DNA from: Lentibacillus sp. Marseille-P4043
GTDB taxonomy: Bacteria > Bacillota > Bacilli > Bacillales > Amphibacillaceae
NCBI RefSeq assembly: GCF_900258515.1
Contig: NZ_LT984884.1
Span: 1,680,176 to 1,744,175, forward strand
Reading direction: 5' to 3'
DNA: 64,000 nt
Positions 34,200-44,213 of the stretch are shown piece by piece (positions within the stretch are counted from its first letter, which is position 1; each line of letters starts with the position of its first letter). The position numbers and the translations under genes are program-made. Below the pieces are notes generated by a model. It had not been told where the DNA came from, searched no databases, and worked only from the letters and a program-made list of their open reading frames with translations.

Positions 34200-35720
34200 A
34201 TGCGAATCAATCACAACATTTCGGCGCTAAATACATATAACAAAATGCAAAAAAATAGTAAAGCTATCACAGGTTCAATGCAAAAGCTTTCCTCTGGTCA
34301 AAGAATAAATCAAGCCGCTGATGATGCTGCTGGCCTGAGTATATCCGAGAAAATGCGGGCCCAGATTCGTGGACTGGAACAAGCAGAGCAAAATATTCAG
34401 AATGGGATATCATTACTTCAGACAGCGGAAGGCGGACTTGGGGAAATTGTCAGCCCTAACTTACAACGGTTAAGGGAATTAGCTGTACAGGCTTCAAACG
34501 ACACGTTAACGACCGAGGATAAACAGACGATTCAAAAGGAAATAGAGCAAATAAAACAGGGGATTAATGATATCGCCAACGATACAGAATTTAATGAGAT
34601 TAAACCGTTAATTCCGGGGAGACCTGAGGAAATGAATGGTTCTTCTTCTGGAAAAAAGGCAAAAGTTGATATTGTGTTTCTAGTAGATTACTCAGGGAGT
34701 ATGGGAAATGCAAACAACTCTTCAACACAACTTGGAGCAGTATCGGATGGGATCTCAGATTTTGTAACCGAATTAGATAATAATTCAATGGATGCACAAG
34801 TAGGAATTGTGAATATTACAACTACTAGAGATCCTTTATACAAACCATTATCTGATAATCCCGAGACAATAAAGCAAAACATGAAAAGACTTGGCTCTAC
34901 ACTGGTAAATAGCGGGACAAAACCATATCAATACATGGAAGAAGCTACTCCAACAGGGGAAATTGGGGAAAAACTAGGTTATAGGTCAGATTCAAAAAAA
35001 GTTTTTGTGCTTTTTACTGACGTTGGTAATGAAAATGGAACTGGGACAGAAAACACGGCGAAAGAAGCCTTGGAGGGAAGCAATATATCATACGGCTTTG
35101 ATGATGATGATATTCAATCGTACGTGTTTGGTTTTAGTAGTACTATGAATGGTTCATATGATGAAACTGACAAAACTGCATATGATGACATAGTGAACTA
35201 TACAGGTGGAAAATTGTATACAACTGGCATCTCTAATTCTGATCAAATTAAAGATAAATTAAAAAATGACCTGGTCACAGATATTCATAGTAATATCGGT
35301 AATTCAGATAATGAATTTGACGAGACAAAAACAATTAAGTTATAAATTGGCGCCAAATCAGGCGAAACTTTTAATATTGGTTTAACAGATGCGAGTACTA
35401 CTGCACTGGGAATAGACGGTATAAAAATAGATCCGTGGGAAGAAGCACAAAAAGCGATTGGAAAAATTGATACTGCTATTCAAAAAGCAACATCAGAGCG
35501 CAGTAGATTTGGCGCTTATCAAAATGCCTTAGAACATATTAACAATAATGTATCAAATTATAAAATGAACCTCACAGCTGCAGAATCACAATTAAGGGAT
35601 CTCGACATGGCTAAAGAAATAACAAAGTTAGCTAACAAGCAAGTGTTATTGCAGTCATCACAAGCAATGCTTTCACAAGCTAATCAAATTCCTCAGTCGC
35701 TATTACAGTTTTTGAAATAA
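34200..35720 (+). pseudogene. Flagellin with inserted von Willebrand A domain, split by one TAA
   Basis: The N-terminus is a normal flagellin D0/D1 (MRINHNISALNTYNKMQ ... LSSGQRINQAADDAAGLSISEKM) to about residue 136. Residues about 158-360 are a VWA domain with a MIDAS motif (VDIVFLVDYSGSMGNAN) and FVLFTDVGNENG. After KTIKL a TAA (35343-35345) interrupts the frame. The same frame continues with IGAKSGETFNIGLTDAS and the full flagellin C-terminus (LRDLDMAKEITKLANKQ ... LLQFLK) to TAA at 35718-35720. Restored length is about 506 aa. The stop fits CAA to TAA. Ribosome binding site CGAGGGG. Confidence 0.88.
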
Positions 35721-35861
35721 GTGAGGGTCTGAAAATAAGCTTTGTGCTGGAATTGATTGTTAAGGCCTCATAGTTTTTTATTAATAGGGACGTTTCTAAA
35801 GGATAAGGTCTGACACCCCGGTGTTTTCATGCCGGAGTTCATTTGTTTGCCCTTGGAAGAG

Positions 35862-35916
35862 AGTGCCAAGTACTGAAACAATTCTGAATTGCGTTGGTAC
35901 CTGGCACTTACTTTAA
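35862..35916. repeat. Short inverted repeat of another family
   Basis: GTGCCAAGTAC and GTACCTGGCAC about 30 nt apart, preceded by GGTCTGACACCCCGGTG at 35806. Repeats worded like this are scattered in many bacilli; this looks like a decayed copy. Confidence 0.5.
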
Positions 35917-35964
35917 GGGATTAACAAATGAGTAGCTCTGGCATACTATACCTCCTGAAATACG

Positions 35965-36072
35965 ATGAACGTATTAAGTCAACGACAAGATGAGGCTATG
36001 GCCAAAGAGTCAATGAATCTGGTCAAACTGCAAATATTAACGGAAGCACAACAAGAATGGTTTCCCATGTGA
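35965..36072 (+). pseudogene. Tiny flagellin C-terminal remnant
   Basis: Reads DEAMAKESMNLVKLQILTEAQQ, which follows the flagellin end pattern DxxMAKEMMNLxKxQILxQAxQ. It has no rest of gene. Third flagellin remnant in the island; a hairpin terminator follows. Confidence 0.55.
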
Positions 36073-36093
36073 ATTAAAATAGAGTTACAAAAT

Positions 36094-36126
36094 GAAAAAC
36101 GGCCATCAACAAAGTGGTCGTTTTTC
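36094..36126. terminator. Hairpin terminator
   Basis: GAAAAACGGCCA / TGGTCGTTTTTC with T-run on the plus strand and A-run on the other side. 36127-36270 holds nothing else recognisable. Confidence 0.75.
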
Positions 36127-36331
36127 TATTTGAAAGTATATAGCACTTACCGGCTACTCGCTCACGCAAACACAAACCAATTCCCAAAATACCAAATACC
36201 CACCCAATTTCTCCCAATCCCCTAAACTTCCGCACCAAAATAACCGATAAAAATAGGAGAAAAGTCATGGTGGAGGGATTACCATTTGGAAGGCTAACAT
36301 ACGAAATACATTAGAAAAACTAGCTACATGG

Positions 36332-39277
36332 GTGAAAACTAAAAATTATAATCCGTTTTTATATAAAGACATTACGGAACAGATAAATAAGTTAGACGAG
36401 CCGATACAACTCTTGATTGCTGGGGTTTTTAGTTCGGGAAAATCTACTTTCTTAAATACATTTATTGGTGAAGAATTATTAAGTTCCTCAATGCGGGCGG
36501 AGACGGCGATTATTACCAAGTTGACCTATGGGGAAGAAAAAGAGCTGGTTGCTCACTTTAAGGACGGTCGGACAAGTAAACTGTCGATTATGTGGCTATC
36601 TTCGCTAACTACTGATCGTGAGGGTGGGGGGACGGCACTCAAGCCATATATCAACATGATAGAAATTCGTTTGCCAATCGATCTTTTAAAATATGTCCAT
36701 TTGGTTGATTCCCCAGGGATTGATGCGAACAACGAGCATAATGGCATTTCTGAGAACTATTTTGATCATGTGGATGCAGCTTTTTGGTTGTTCTTTTTCG
36801 AAAGTGCGGGGAAGGTTGTTGAGAGTGAATATATTCAGAAACTAAAAGAGCGTCACATTCCTGTTTATGGAATTATCAACCATGTCGACGGTTTGATGGA
36901 TGTGGTAGATGATGAGGAAGCAGAACAGATGCGGGATTCAATTCAGGAAATTTTTCAGCAGGTTCAAGCCAGATCGAAAAATGTGCTTGAAGATGAAATT
37001 ATTGGTATTACAGCATCTAACGCATTGGAAGCAAAACTGAACAATAATCAGGAAGATTTGGAAATGAGTAATTGGGGAGCTATCGAGAATCTGTTGGAAC
37101 AAATTAAAGCGGATGCTTCTATCAAATATAAGAAGCAATATTTCCACCTAATGAAGCTGCTTCAATCCATTCATTTCCACATGGCAGAACACGAGGAAAA
37201 GTTAGTAACGGATGATTTTTCCAGGTTTATCAATGATTTCTGTATTCATGATTCGGATGCTTTCTATTCCGGTCATCAGAAAATAGATGCAGATATACAG
37301 GAGATGGAAGCGTTCCTTTATCGATGGAAAGAGCTTGGTGATAGGTCAATTACTAGCTTAACGAATTTGGAGGATTTACAAAGTGAATTAGGAATGTTTC
37401 AATCCTTATCCCCTGGGCTATCACCTGAATATCTAGCTTATTTTCCCGAAATGGAGCATTTGATAGGGAAGCTGATAAAGCAAATTAAAGATTGGGAAAG
37501 CAAGGTGCAAAGCTACAATGCTAGGAAAGATACCGCAAAGGAAGAATGGCAGGCCTTAAAAAAGGAATGGGATACGGTCGCAAAACGAAAAGTTATCGGG
37601 ATTCGCCGCTTGAAGAAGTTTAAGGAAAAGGATGAACATTATAGAAAGTTAGCCATGCAAGTACATAATAAATATGAGAATATTAAAAAACAAAAGTTCA
37701 ATCTATCCGCTCAGATTCAGTCTTTTGAAGAGAGGTTTCATGATTATGTCGATCGTTTAACGGCTGTCTATCTGGAAACCTATGACAAACTAAAAAGGGA
37801 AATGAGCGACTTTCTTGCAGCGTATCAAGCTGATTACAAGCTATTAACAAAAGATAGTGTCGAAGCTATTTATCGTTTTATGGAAGATTTGTATGCGCTT
37901 CATTCAATTGTTTTACCAGCATTTTCGCATGATGATCCAGACCTTGTATCCACAGTGGAATATCAAAATGCCTATATGGAGTATGATAAAATCGCTTCTA
38001 GTAGCTGGAATAATCGATTTACGGATGAAAATAAGCAAGACTTTCTGTTGTTTTATCAAACGATTACGTCTGAAGATCATCCATCATGGACCGAGGGAGA
38101 ATTTGGATACCCGGAAATAAACGATCAGTTGCTACTTAATTCGTTGGTGTATAAGCTTCGTGAAGAAAGTCCTTTTAATATAAATCTAGTGTTTGACAGG
38201 ATTAATAGAAATCGTAAACGGATTCTATCTTTAGGCATTGTTGCTGTATTTTTTGTGCTGATTTGGCAAACGATTGTATCGGCACAGCTATTTTCATCCG
38301 ATCCAGAAGATACAAAATCAGATGTCGTGGAGGAGCAATCATTTGACCCAGAACCCACCGATGAAGTAGATGATGAGCCTCAATCGAATGATGAGCCCCA
38401 ATCGAATGGTGATACGGAAGAGGAGCTGCAATCGGAGGAGCCTGAGCCTGTCTATCTTTCGTTTGAAGAGGTTTCTACCTTTTTGGACGAATTCCGGAAT
38501 AACTACTTTCTTGCCTTAAATGAGAAGAACTTCGGTTATGTTTCTCCTTATTTAGAACAGGGGAGCGGGGCCTATACTTCTCTTAGGAGTTATATAGAGG
38601 ATGATTTACCAGAGACATATTATGATTTTAGAAACCAAGAAATTGATGTCACGTCTATGTCCGAAATAATAGATGGAACTGTCAAAGTAGAAACGTTTGA
38701 AACATTTACATATGAGAATGAAATAGGTGACCAACTAAACTATGAAAAAAAGAAGACCTATTCCATCCATGTGGAGGAAGAATCGTTAGCTATCAATGAC
38801 ATAGAAATAGACAACACGGAAAAGACTTTAGAGGAACTGCGGACGGTGGAACTTGTATCACAAGAAGATGTTCAGCGGTTCATGGCGCGATTTAATGAAG
38901 AAAAGACCTATGCTGTATATAGTGGTTCCACAGACGATTTAATCAACTACTATGATCAGATGGGGTCAGCGTGGTCTGAAGCAAAAGAATACGTAGAAAA
39001 GTTGGCCAGAAAAGGGGATCAGCTACAAAACAATCAGTTGCTAATTAATTCTATCAGACAGGAAGATGCTAGACATTTTCTTGTCGATGCAGAGACTGTC
39101 GAGGAAATTTTTTCGATGGATGGGATGACGCAAATTAATGAGAAACAATTACAATATCGTCTTTCTGTTGATGAAAATGGGAGTATCGCTATTCTCGATA
39201 AAACAAAGGAGGAAATTACAAATCAAGAGGAATTTCCGTCTGAGTCTATTGAAACGAGTGAAGGAGGAGTAGAATGA
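36332..39277 (+). CDS. Dynamin-like GTPase 1 with transmembrane and extracellular part
   Basis: 981 aa. GTPase domain: G1 GVFSSGKST (residues 31-39), G3 LVDSPGID (about 126), G4 IINHVDG (about 183). Long coiled-coil stalk to about 560. One transmembrane helix at about 631-651 (LGIVAVFFVLIWQTIVSA), then an acidic Pro/Glu/Asp linker and two repeats of an NTF2-like fold (EEVSTFLDEFRNNYFLALNEKN; QEDVQRFMARFNEEKTYAV), as in TcaA-type surface proteins. The GTG at 36332 has no ribosome binding site. The frame is open upstream, and an ATT at 36284 lies 6 nt behind GGAGGG, so the start is uncertain. First gene of a four-gene unit; its stop overlaps the next start (ATGA). Confidence 0.85.
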   Translation: MKTKNYNPFLYKDITEQINKLDEPIQLLIAGVFSSGKSTFLNTFIGEELLSSSMRAETAIITKLTYGEEKELVAHFKDGRTSKLSIMWLSSLTTDREGGGTALKPYINMIEIRLPIDLLKYVHLVDSPGIDANNEHNGISENYFDHVDAAFWLFFFESAGKVVESEYIQKLKERHIPVYGIINHVDGLMDVVDDEEAEQMRDSIQEIFQQVQARSKNVLEDEIIGITASNALEAKLNNNQEDLEMSNWGAIENLLEQIKADASIKYKKQYFHLMKLLQSIHFHMAEHEEKLVTDDFSRFINDFCIHDSDAFYSGHQKIDADIQEMEAFLYRWKELGDRSITSLTNLEDLQSELGMFQSLSPGLSPEYLAYFPEMEHLIGKLIKQIKDWESKVQSYNARKDTAKEEWQALKKEWDTVAKRKVIGIRRLKKFKEKDEHYRKLAMQVHNKYENIKKQKFNLSAQIQSFEERFHDYVDRLTAVYLETYDKLKREMSDFLAAYQADYKLLTKDSVEAIYRFMEDLYALHSIVLPAFSHDDPDLVSTVEYQNAYMEYDKIASSSWNNRFTDENKQDFLLFYQTITSEDHPSWTEGEFGYPEINDQLLLNSLVYKLREESPFNINLVFDRINRNRKRILSLGIVAVFFVLIWQTIVSAQLFSSDPEDTKSDVVEEQSFDPEPTDEVDDEPQSNDEPQSNGDTEEELQSEEPEPVYLSFEEVSTFLDEFRNNYFLALNEKNFGYVSPYLEQGSGAYTSLRSYIEDDLPETYYDFRNQEIDVTSMSEIIDGTVKVETFETFTYENEIGDQLNYEKKKTYSIHVEEESLAINDIEIDNTEKTLEELRTVELVSQEDVQRFMARFNEEKTYAVYSGSTDDLINYYDQMGSAWSEAKEYVEKLARKGDQLQNNQLLINSIRQEDARHFLVDAETVEEIFSMDGMTQINEKQLQYRLSVDENGSIAILDKTKEEITNQEEFPSESIETSEGGVE

Positions 39278-41193
39278 GTTTTTCATTACATCATTATGTT
39301 AAATCACTAGAGGAATTCCAAACGCAAACAGATCGTCTGGTCACCGTCTTTGAGGGGATGCATGCCCCAGTGAAGAAAGAGAAAATCATGGGATATAGAG
39401 AGGAGTTACAAAATAACCAATTCCAAATTACAGTTGTGGGGGAATTTGGGCGTGGGAAATCGATGTTCATTAATGCGTTACTCGGTGAAAAAATACTCCC
39501 TTCCTCACCGAAAACGACGACAACGGTGTTGAATCATATTTCATACGGGGAAGAAACAGAAGTTATTTTGCATTTCCAGGACGAAACGAAAAAGGTAATT
39601 GGTCAAGAGGAATTTCAAAGAATTGTTGCCCCTATAGAGCCGTTACCTGGAGATGACCAAGGACAAAGGGAATATGACAAAGCAGTTGCGTATATTGAAA
39701 GCATCGCATATGCGGATATTTGTTATCCGATTGATTTTTGTAAGGATGGGGTTCGGATTATCGATACACCTGGACTGAATGACGGAAACGCAACACGGGA
39801 CAGGCTGGCATCAGAAATTATTCCGCGCTCAGATGTGGCTATTTTATTACTTACCGCAAAGTCGCCGTTGTCAAAATCAGAGATGACGATGCTTAAAGAT
39901 AGGCTGCTTGAAAATGATATTCAAAAAGTATTTCTTGTCGCGAATTTCAAGGATGCACTTCGGACAGAACAGGATGAAAAGGAAGTCACTGATTATATTA
40001 GAGAAAATTTGCAGGGAATCATTGATGACCCAAGAATTTTTCTAGTGTCAGCAAAGCAGGGTTTGACAACTAGAAGGGTATTAAATGGAGAGGAATTGCG
40101 GGTAAGAAAGCCAGTTACTTTAGAAGAGACAGGGATTCCTGAATTTGAACATGCTTTAGCCGAATTCCTAATGTATGATCGTGGCAAGGTAAAGATGAAA
40201 CGTCCGATTCAACAAACGATTCGTCTGATTAATGAGACGCTCGACAAAGATGTGAAGCTTGTCAAGCGGTCGTTAGAGATGGAAAGGCATGGACTGGAGG
40301 AGAAAATTAATAACATACAAAACCAGCTAGAGGATTTTAGAAAAAGTGGCGAGAAATCACTTCAGCAAATTAGGAATATGCTCAGGTCTAAAGAAAAGGA
40401 TATTATCCAGTGGTATAAGGATGAACTGACCAAGATAAAACAAGCTGGCATCCATGCTTTTGACCGTAGTGATTCACTTGATGAGACAACTATTACGAAT
40501 CATGTCGAGGCAGCTACAGCCCCTTTGGAACGTCAACTACATGAAGAAAAAGTAGAACGCATGCAAAACCTTGCTAAAAAAATTATTCAGCTTGGTAGTA
40601 AGGAGCTCAATCATAAGTGGGGGCAGATTGATACAAATTTTAACCAATTGATGACGATCGAAGAAGACACGCAATTGCAGGTCTCTTTCCATAATGGAGA
40701 ACAACCTGCCTATGATATTTTCGATGATATTTATGAAGAATTGGATTTCGCCTGGAGCAGGAGTACGAGCATATTTGGTAAAGCAGCTATTGCTGCAGGT
40801 TATATGCTTAATACAGTGGCTTCTGGAATTGTCTCTTTTTTAAAAAATTGGTTTGGTACTTCTGATAAGGAAAAGCGGAGAAAACTAAGAAGTCAGCTAT
40901 CCAATCAGTTGTCAGCCAATCATGCAAATAAAGTAAATGCTTTGAAAAAAGAATGGAAAGCAGTGATTAAAGGAATTGAATCCAATTATCATCAGACAGT
41001 GAAGCAAATGATCCGTGAAAAGGAACAACAGCTTGCCACGTTGACCCATAATACCCAACTAGAAAAAACGGAGATAGAAAACAGGTTAGCCGTTATTAGG
41101 CAGCAGGAACAGGCATTAAAGCAGATTCATCAAGAATGTGTTCATCTATTAGAAAGATTGAATATCCGTAGTGAAGAGGAAGTGCATGTATGA
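39274..41193 (+). CDS. Dynamin-like GTPase 2
   Basis: 639 aa. G1 VVGEFGRGKSMFINALLG (residues about 52-69), G2 TTTT, G3 IDTPGLND (about 162), G4 VANFKD (about 221). A predicted coiled coil covers about 320-400, and a hydrophobic, amphipathic stretch AAIAAGYMLNTVASGIVSFLKNWF (about 503-527) could be the membrane-inserting paddle. A second coiled coil ends the protein. It overlaps the previous gene by four bases and the next gene by four bases, so the three proteins are probably made in fixed ratio and act together. Confidence 0.88.
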   Translation: MSFSLHHYVKSLEEFQTQTDRLVTVFEGMHAPVKKEKIMGYREELQNNQFQITVVGEFGRGKSMFINALLGEKILPSSPKTTTTVLNHISYGEETEVILHFQDETKKVIGQEEFQRIVAPIEPLPGDDQGQREYDKAVAYIESIAYADICYPIDFCKDGVRIIDTPGLNDGNATRDRLASEIIPRSDVAILLLTAKSPLSKSEMTMLKDRLLENDIQKVFLVANFKDALRTEQDEKEVTDYIRENLQGIIDDPRIFLVSAKQGLTTRRVLNGEELRVRKPVTLEETGIPEFEHALAEFLMYDRGKVKMKRPIQQTIRLINETLDKDVKLVKRSLEMERHGLEEKINNIQNQLEDFRKSGEKSLQQIRNMLRSKEKDIIQWYKDELTKIKQAGIHAFDRSDSLDETTITNHVEAATAPLERQLHEEKVERMQNLAKKIIQLGSKELNHKWGQIDTNFNQLMTIEEDTQLQVSFHNGEQPAYDIFDDIYEELDFAWSRSTSIFGKAAIAAGYMLNTVASGIVSFLKNWFGTSDKEKRRKLRSQLSNQLSANHANKVNALKKEWKAVIKGIESNYHQTVKQMIREKEQQLATLTHNTQLEKTEIENRLAVIRQQEQALKQIHQECVHLLERLNIRSEEEVHV

Positions 41194-42965
41194 GCGAAAC
41201 GACAAAGCTATCCCTATTCAGGGAACTTCAAGAAACAATGGAACAATGGCAGAGATTGGCTCCAGAAAGTCCACAGCTAGAGAAACTTAAGGAACTAAAA
41301 CAAGATATTGAGGAAGATTATTTTACATTGGTCACAGTTGGGGAGTTCAAGAATGGTAAATCGACCTTTCTAAATGCACTTTTAGAGGAAGAATTACTGC
41401 CTGTGAATGTAACACCGACAACCGCAGCGATCCATGTGCTTTATCAGGGAGAAGCTAGCGAAATGGAAGTAGTTAAATCCAATGGTGAAAAGGAGTTACT
41501 ACCATTAACAAGTCAATCACTGGATCAATTCACAGCTCAGGCTGATTTTGACCCTAATTCTGTAAACTATATTAAAGTTCCACATCCTTCATCAATGCTG
41601 GATCATCGTGTTGTTTTAGTTGACACACCTGGAGTAAATGACCTAAATGCTCATCGCGTGGCGGTTACACATCAATTTATTCCACGTGCAGACGGCATTT
41701 TATTCATGATTGATATCAATGCCCCGTTCCGAAAGACCGAACTTGAGTTTTTGGAAGACTTTCTAATGCGTAACGGAACAGAGCATATCGTATTTATTGC
41801 CAATTTCATGGATCAATTAGATGATGAAGAAGATGTGGAGGAAGTACTGGAGTTTGCAAATAGAAGATTGGCCCAGATAAGTGGACGAAAGGAGCATCAC
41901 ATCCTTCCTTTATCTGCTCTAGAGGCATTAGAGGGTAGCGTTAATAACGATCAACAATTATATGAACAGTGCGGCATGGTTCAAGTAAAAGAATCAATTA
42001 TAAATTTGATTCAAAACGGCACGAAGCAACAACAAAAAATCAATCGCTATCAGCATCGATTTAACTTTATAAAAATGGGTATTAGTCGCGAAATAGATGA
42101 GGAAAAGGCATTTACAAGTCAGACGGTTGACCAACTCAAGCAAGAACAGCAGAAATTGCAGGCTTTGATGGAAGGTGCGGAAGGCTTGAATGAACAACTG
42201 GCGGATTATATTGAGGAACGGACAGCTGAAATCAAGTTTATGATTCTTAAATCAATGGACCATTTTGAACAGCGGTTGAAGCGGGAATTAATGGAATCAA
42301 TTGAATACCATACGGGTGACAATATTAAACTATTTGTGGAAAGAGATCTGTCGCGGAAAATAAAAAATGAACTTACGAAATGGGTGGATGGCTATAGTCA
42401 ACCGATCTTTATCTTATTTCAAAAATTGGAAAAGGAAATTTCGGATGGATTAGCCGAAACATTTCAACAAGAGTCAATACTACATACGACCAAATCTCAA
42501 ATGAACTTTGCGTCCGTAATCGATATCGAATCTCCTGATACAAAAAATACAACACTCACCTCTGGAGCATTGCTAGGGGGAGCAAGCGCACTAGCTCTTG
42601 TCTTGGGAGCAAATGTCTTATTTCCAATTGTAGCCTTTGTCGGACATCCATGGCTTAGTAATAAGTTAAAAGAAAAGGAATGGCAAAAGGTGAAGCCGAC
42701 TATACTAGAGGCCACAAACGATCATGTGGCCCATATTTTCACCGATTTCCGTCACCATATGAATGCATATATAGAGGAAACAACGGAGAAGATTCAGCAT
42801 GGTTCTAGTCAGGAGTTCCAACGCATGGTTTCTCATTATCATTCATCTGTAAAACAAAAGGTGGAGCAGAAGTTACAATCCGAACAAGACCAGACCCACC
42901 GTATAGAAGCGCTGGAAAAGTTTCAACAAAAAGTGATGCCAAAACAAGCAATTCAAAACGTATAG
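41190..42965 (+). CDS. Dynamin-like GTPase 3
   Basis: 591 aa. G1 VGEFKNGKSTFLNALL (residues about 49-64), G2 TPTTAA, G3 LVDTPGVND (about 143), G4 IANFMDQLD (about 209). A strongly hydrophobic segment LLGGASALALVLGANVLFPIVAFVGHPWL (about 460-488) is a likely membrane paddle, followed by a helical tail. It starts inside the stop of GTPase 2. It is more similar in motif spelling to GTPase 2 than to GTPase 1, suggesting the latter two arose by duplication. Confidence 0.88.
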   Translation: MSETTKLSLFRELQETMEQWQRLAPESPQLEKLKELKQDIEEDYFTLVTVGEFKNGKSTFLNALLEEELLPVNVTPTTAAIHVLYQGEASEMEVVKSNGEKELLPLTSQSLDQFTAQADFDPNSVNYIKVPHPSSMLDHRVVLVDTPGVNDLNAHRVAVTHQFIPRADGILFMIDINAPFRKTELEFLEDFLMRNGTEHIVFIANFMDQLDDEEDVEEVLEFANRRLAQISGRKEHHILPLSALEALEGSVNNDQQLYEQCGMVQVKESIINLIQNGTKQQQKINRYQHRFNFIKMGISREIDEEKAFTSQTVDQLKQEQQKLQALMEGAEGLNEQLADYIEERTAEIKFMILKSMDHFEQRLKRELMESIEYHTGDNIKLFVERDLSRKIKNELTKWVDGYSQPIFILFQKLEKEISDGLAETFQQESILHTTKSQMNFASVIDIESPDTKNTTLTSGALLGGASALALVLGANVLFPIVAFVGHPWLSNKLKEKEWQKVKPTILEATNDHVAHIFTDFRHHMNAYIEETTEKIQHGSSQEFQRMVSHYHSSVKQKVEQKLQSEQDQTHRIEALEKFQQKVMPKQAIQNV

Positions 42966-42977
42966 GGAGAGGATAGT

Positions 42978-43346
42978 ATGAGTGAATTTCTTACAGACCA
43001 TGGAACAGATGTTGGAAATACGTTTGATTCGGATTTTCAACAAGATACAACATTTCAAGATGATTACCACGATTCTTATCAAGATGTTCCGAGAATGGAT
43101 ATTAATTCATTTACCGGACAGGATATTTTTGATTCTCAGGATCCACTGAAACATGCACATAGCTATAAATGTCCACCATTGGACTTGAATAATGGAAATC
43201 AACATTTTGTGAATCCCCATTTCGTTGATGACTATACCCGTTCAGACGGCACACATGTTGACGGGTATTACCGAGATGGTGACGGCAATACAGATGTAAA
43301 CCGATCGAAAGAAGAAGGTGGGGGGTATTATAGATCGAACCCATGA
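42978..43346 (+). CDS. Small acidic protein of the dynamin operon
   Basis: 122 aa, 12 nt behind GTPase 3, with GGAGAGG before the ATG. The first 50 residues are rich in Asp/Gln/Phe and likely disordered. The C-terminal half contains VDDYTRSDGTHVDGYYRDGDGN, a variant of the VxGYxRxDGTxVxGHxR motif seen in many short bacterial proteins of unknown role. One pair of cysteine/histidine residues (HSYKC) precedes it. Possibly an adaptor or substrate of the GTPases; function unknown. Confidence 0.75.
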   Translation: MSEFLTDHGTDVGNTFDSDFQQDTTFQDDYHDSYQDVPRMDINSFTGQDIFDSQDPLKHAHSYKCPPLDLNNGNQHFVNPHFVDDYTRSDGTHVDGYYRDGDGNTDVNRSKEEGGGYYRSNP

Positions 43347-43463
43347 TGCATCGGGCTGGGGGCGGCGTTAACTTGTCGTCTCTTATCTAGATTGCTATTA
43401 TAGTGTTACTATTTATTAGAAAAGGGATGTGATATATTGGTTGAATTGTTCTAATAAATAAAG

Positions 43464-43563
43464 ATCTGTATACGAACCATGACCGCTTATTTAAAGAGTT
43501 AATCCAACCTTTTTCCAAGAATTTATGGAGGACTTCTTTCCTCGGAATTTTGGGGATTTTTAG
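43464..43563 (+). pseudogene. Rpn-family nuclease, 5' fragment
   Basis: Reads LYTNHDRLFKELIQPFFQEFMEDFFP then a stop. This is the typical N-terminus of Rpn (recombination-promoting nuclease / PD-(D/E)XK transposase-like) proteins, normally about 300 aa. Only the first 30 residues remain. Confidence 0.7.
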
Positions 43564-43565
43564 GT

Positions 43566-43720
43566 CAGATCCCCTCCACGTGGGAAATGAGTGTTGCAGC
43601 TAAAATTGTATCGACGCCCGGAATCGTTTTAAGTGGATCGTCAATTAGTTCCTCTATTTGTTTTTCTAGTTTTTCAATTGCTTCCTCAGCACGGTTTAAT
43701 TCTGATATATAGTTTTGATT
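43566..43720 (-). pseudogene. IS110-family transposase, C-terminal fragment
   Basis: On the minus strand: NYISELNRAEEAIEKLEKQIEELIDD, then KTIPGVDTILAATLISHV. This is the linker and the start of the transposase_20 domain (IPGIGxxxAA). It comes from a different IS110 copy than the fragment at 33.5 kb. The region 43720-43960 shows nothing else. Confidence 0.72.
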
Positions 43721-43976
43721 AAGTCATTTCTATCTCTTGATAACCATTTTCCCAACAGCCATTCTCTCTAACGACTTTCAAAATTTCACTTGCTTTTTTT
43801 AAAGGCGTTGACTAAATAAGCAGTAGTTTATCACTTTCCATATCCATTAGAGGATTAGGAGAAGGAAAATGGGAAAAGAATCCTTTTGCAGTTTTACTTT
43901 CAAAGTCTTTAAAAAATGATTTATAATTTGGATAGTTATGAACTAATGGTTATAAACAATAATGAGGTGTGTTGAA

Positions 43977-44147
43977 ATGTTATATAAAAACTTAGATGAG
44001 TTTGAAAAAAAGCAAGCAGAAGTTGTTAGGTGTTTAAATAATGAAGGAATTAATGTTAGAAGAGGTAAAAAGGAACCAATAAATAGAAAATATTCGGGGA
44101 TACTTAGTTATGAAGGAAAAATGTTAAATATAAATATACCAGAATAA
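43977..44147 (+). CDS. Small hypothetical protein
   Basis: 56 aa from the ATG at 43977, behind GAGGTG at 7 nt. Starts MLYKNLDEFEKKQAEVVRCL and ends YEGKMLNINIPE; basic centre VRRGKKEPINRK. Not recognised. Stands alone between transposon debris and a palindromic repeat. Confidence 0.55.
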   Translation: MLYKNLDEFEKKQAEVVRCLNNEGINVRRGKKEPINRKYSGILSYEGKMLNINIPE

Positions 44148-44213
44148 AAAAAGTTGTAGTTTGTATTTCATTTTATTGATGGGAATTAATTAAAACAAAA
44201 GTACAATCGGAGC

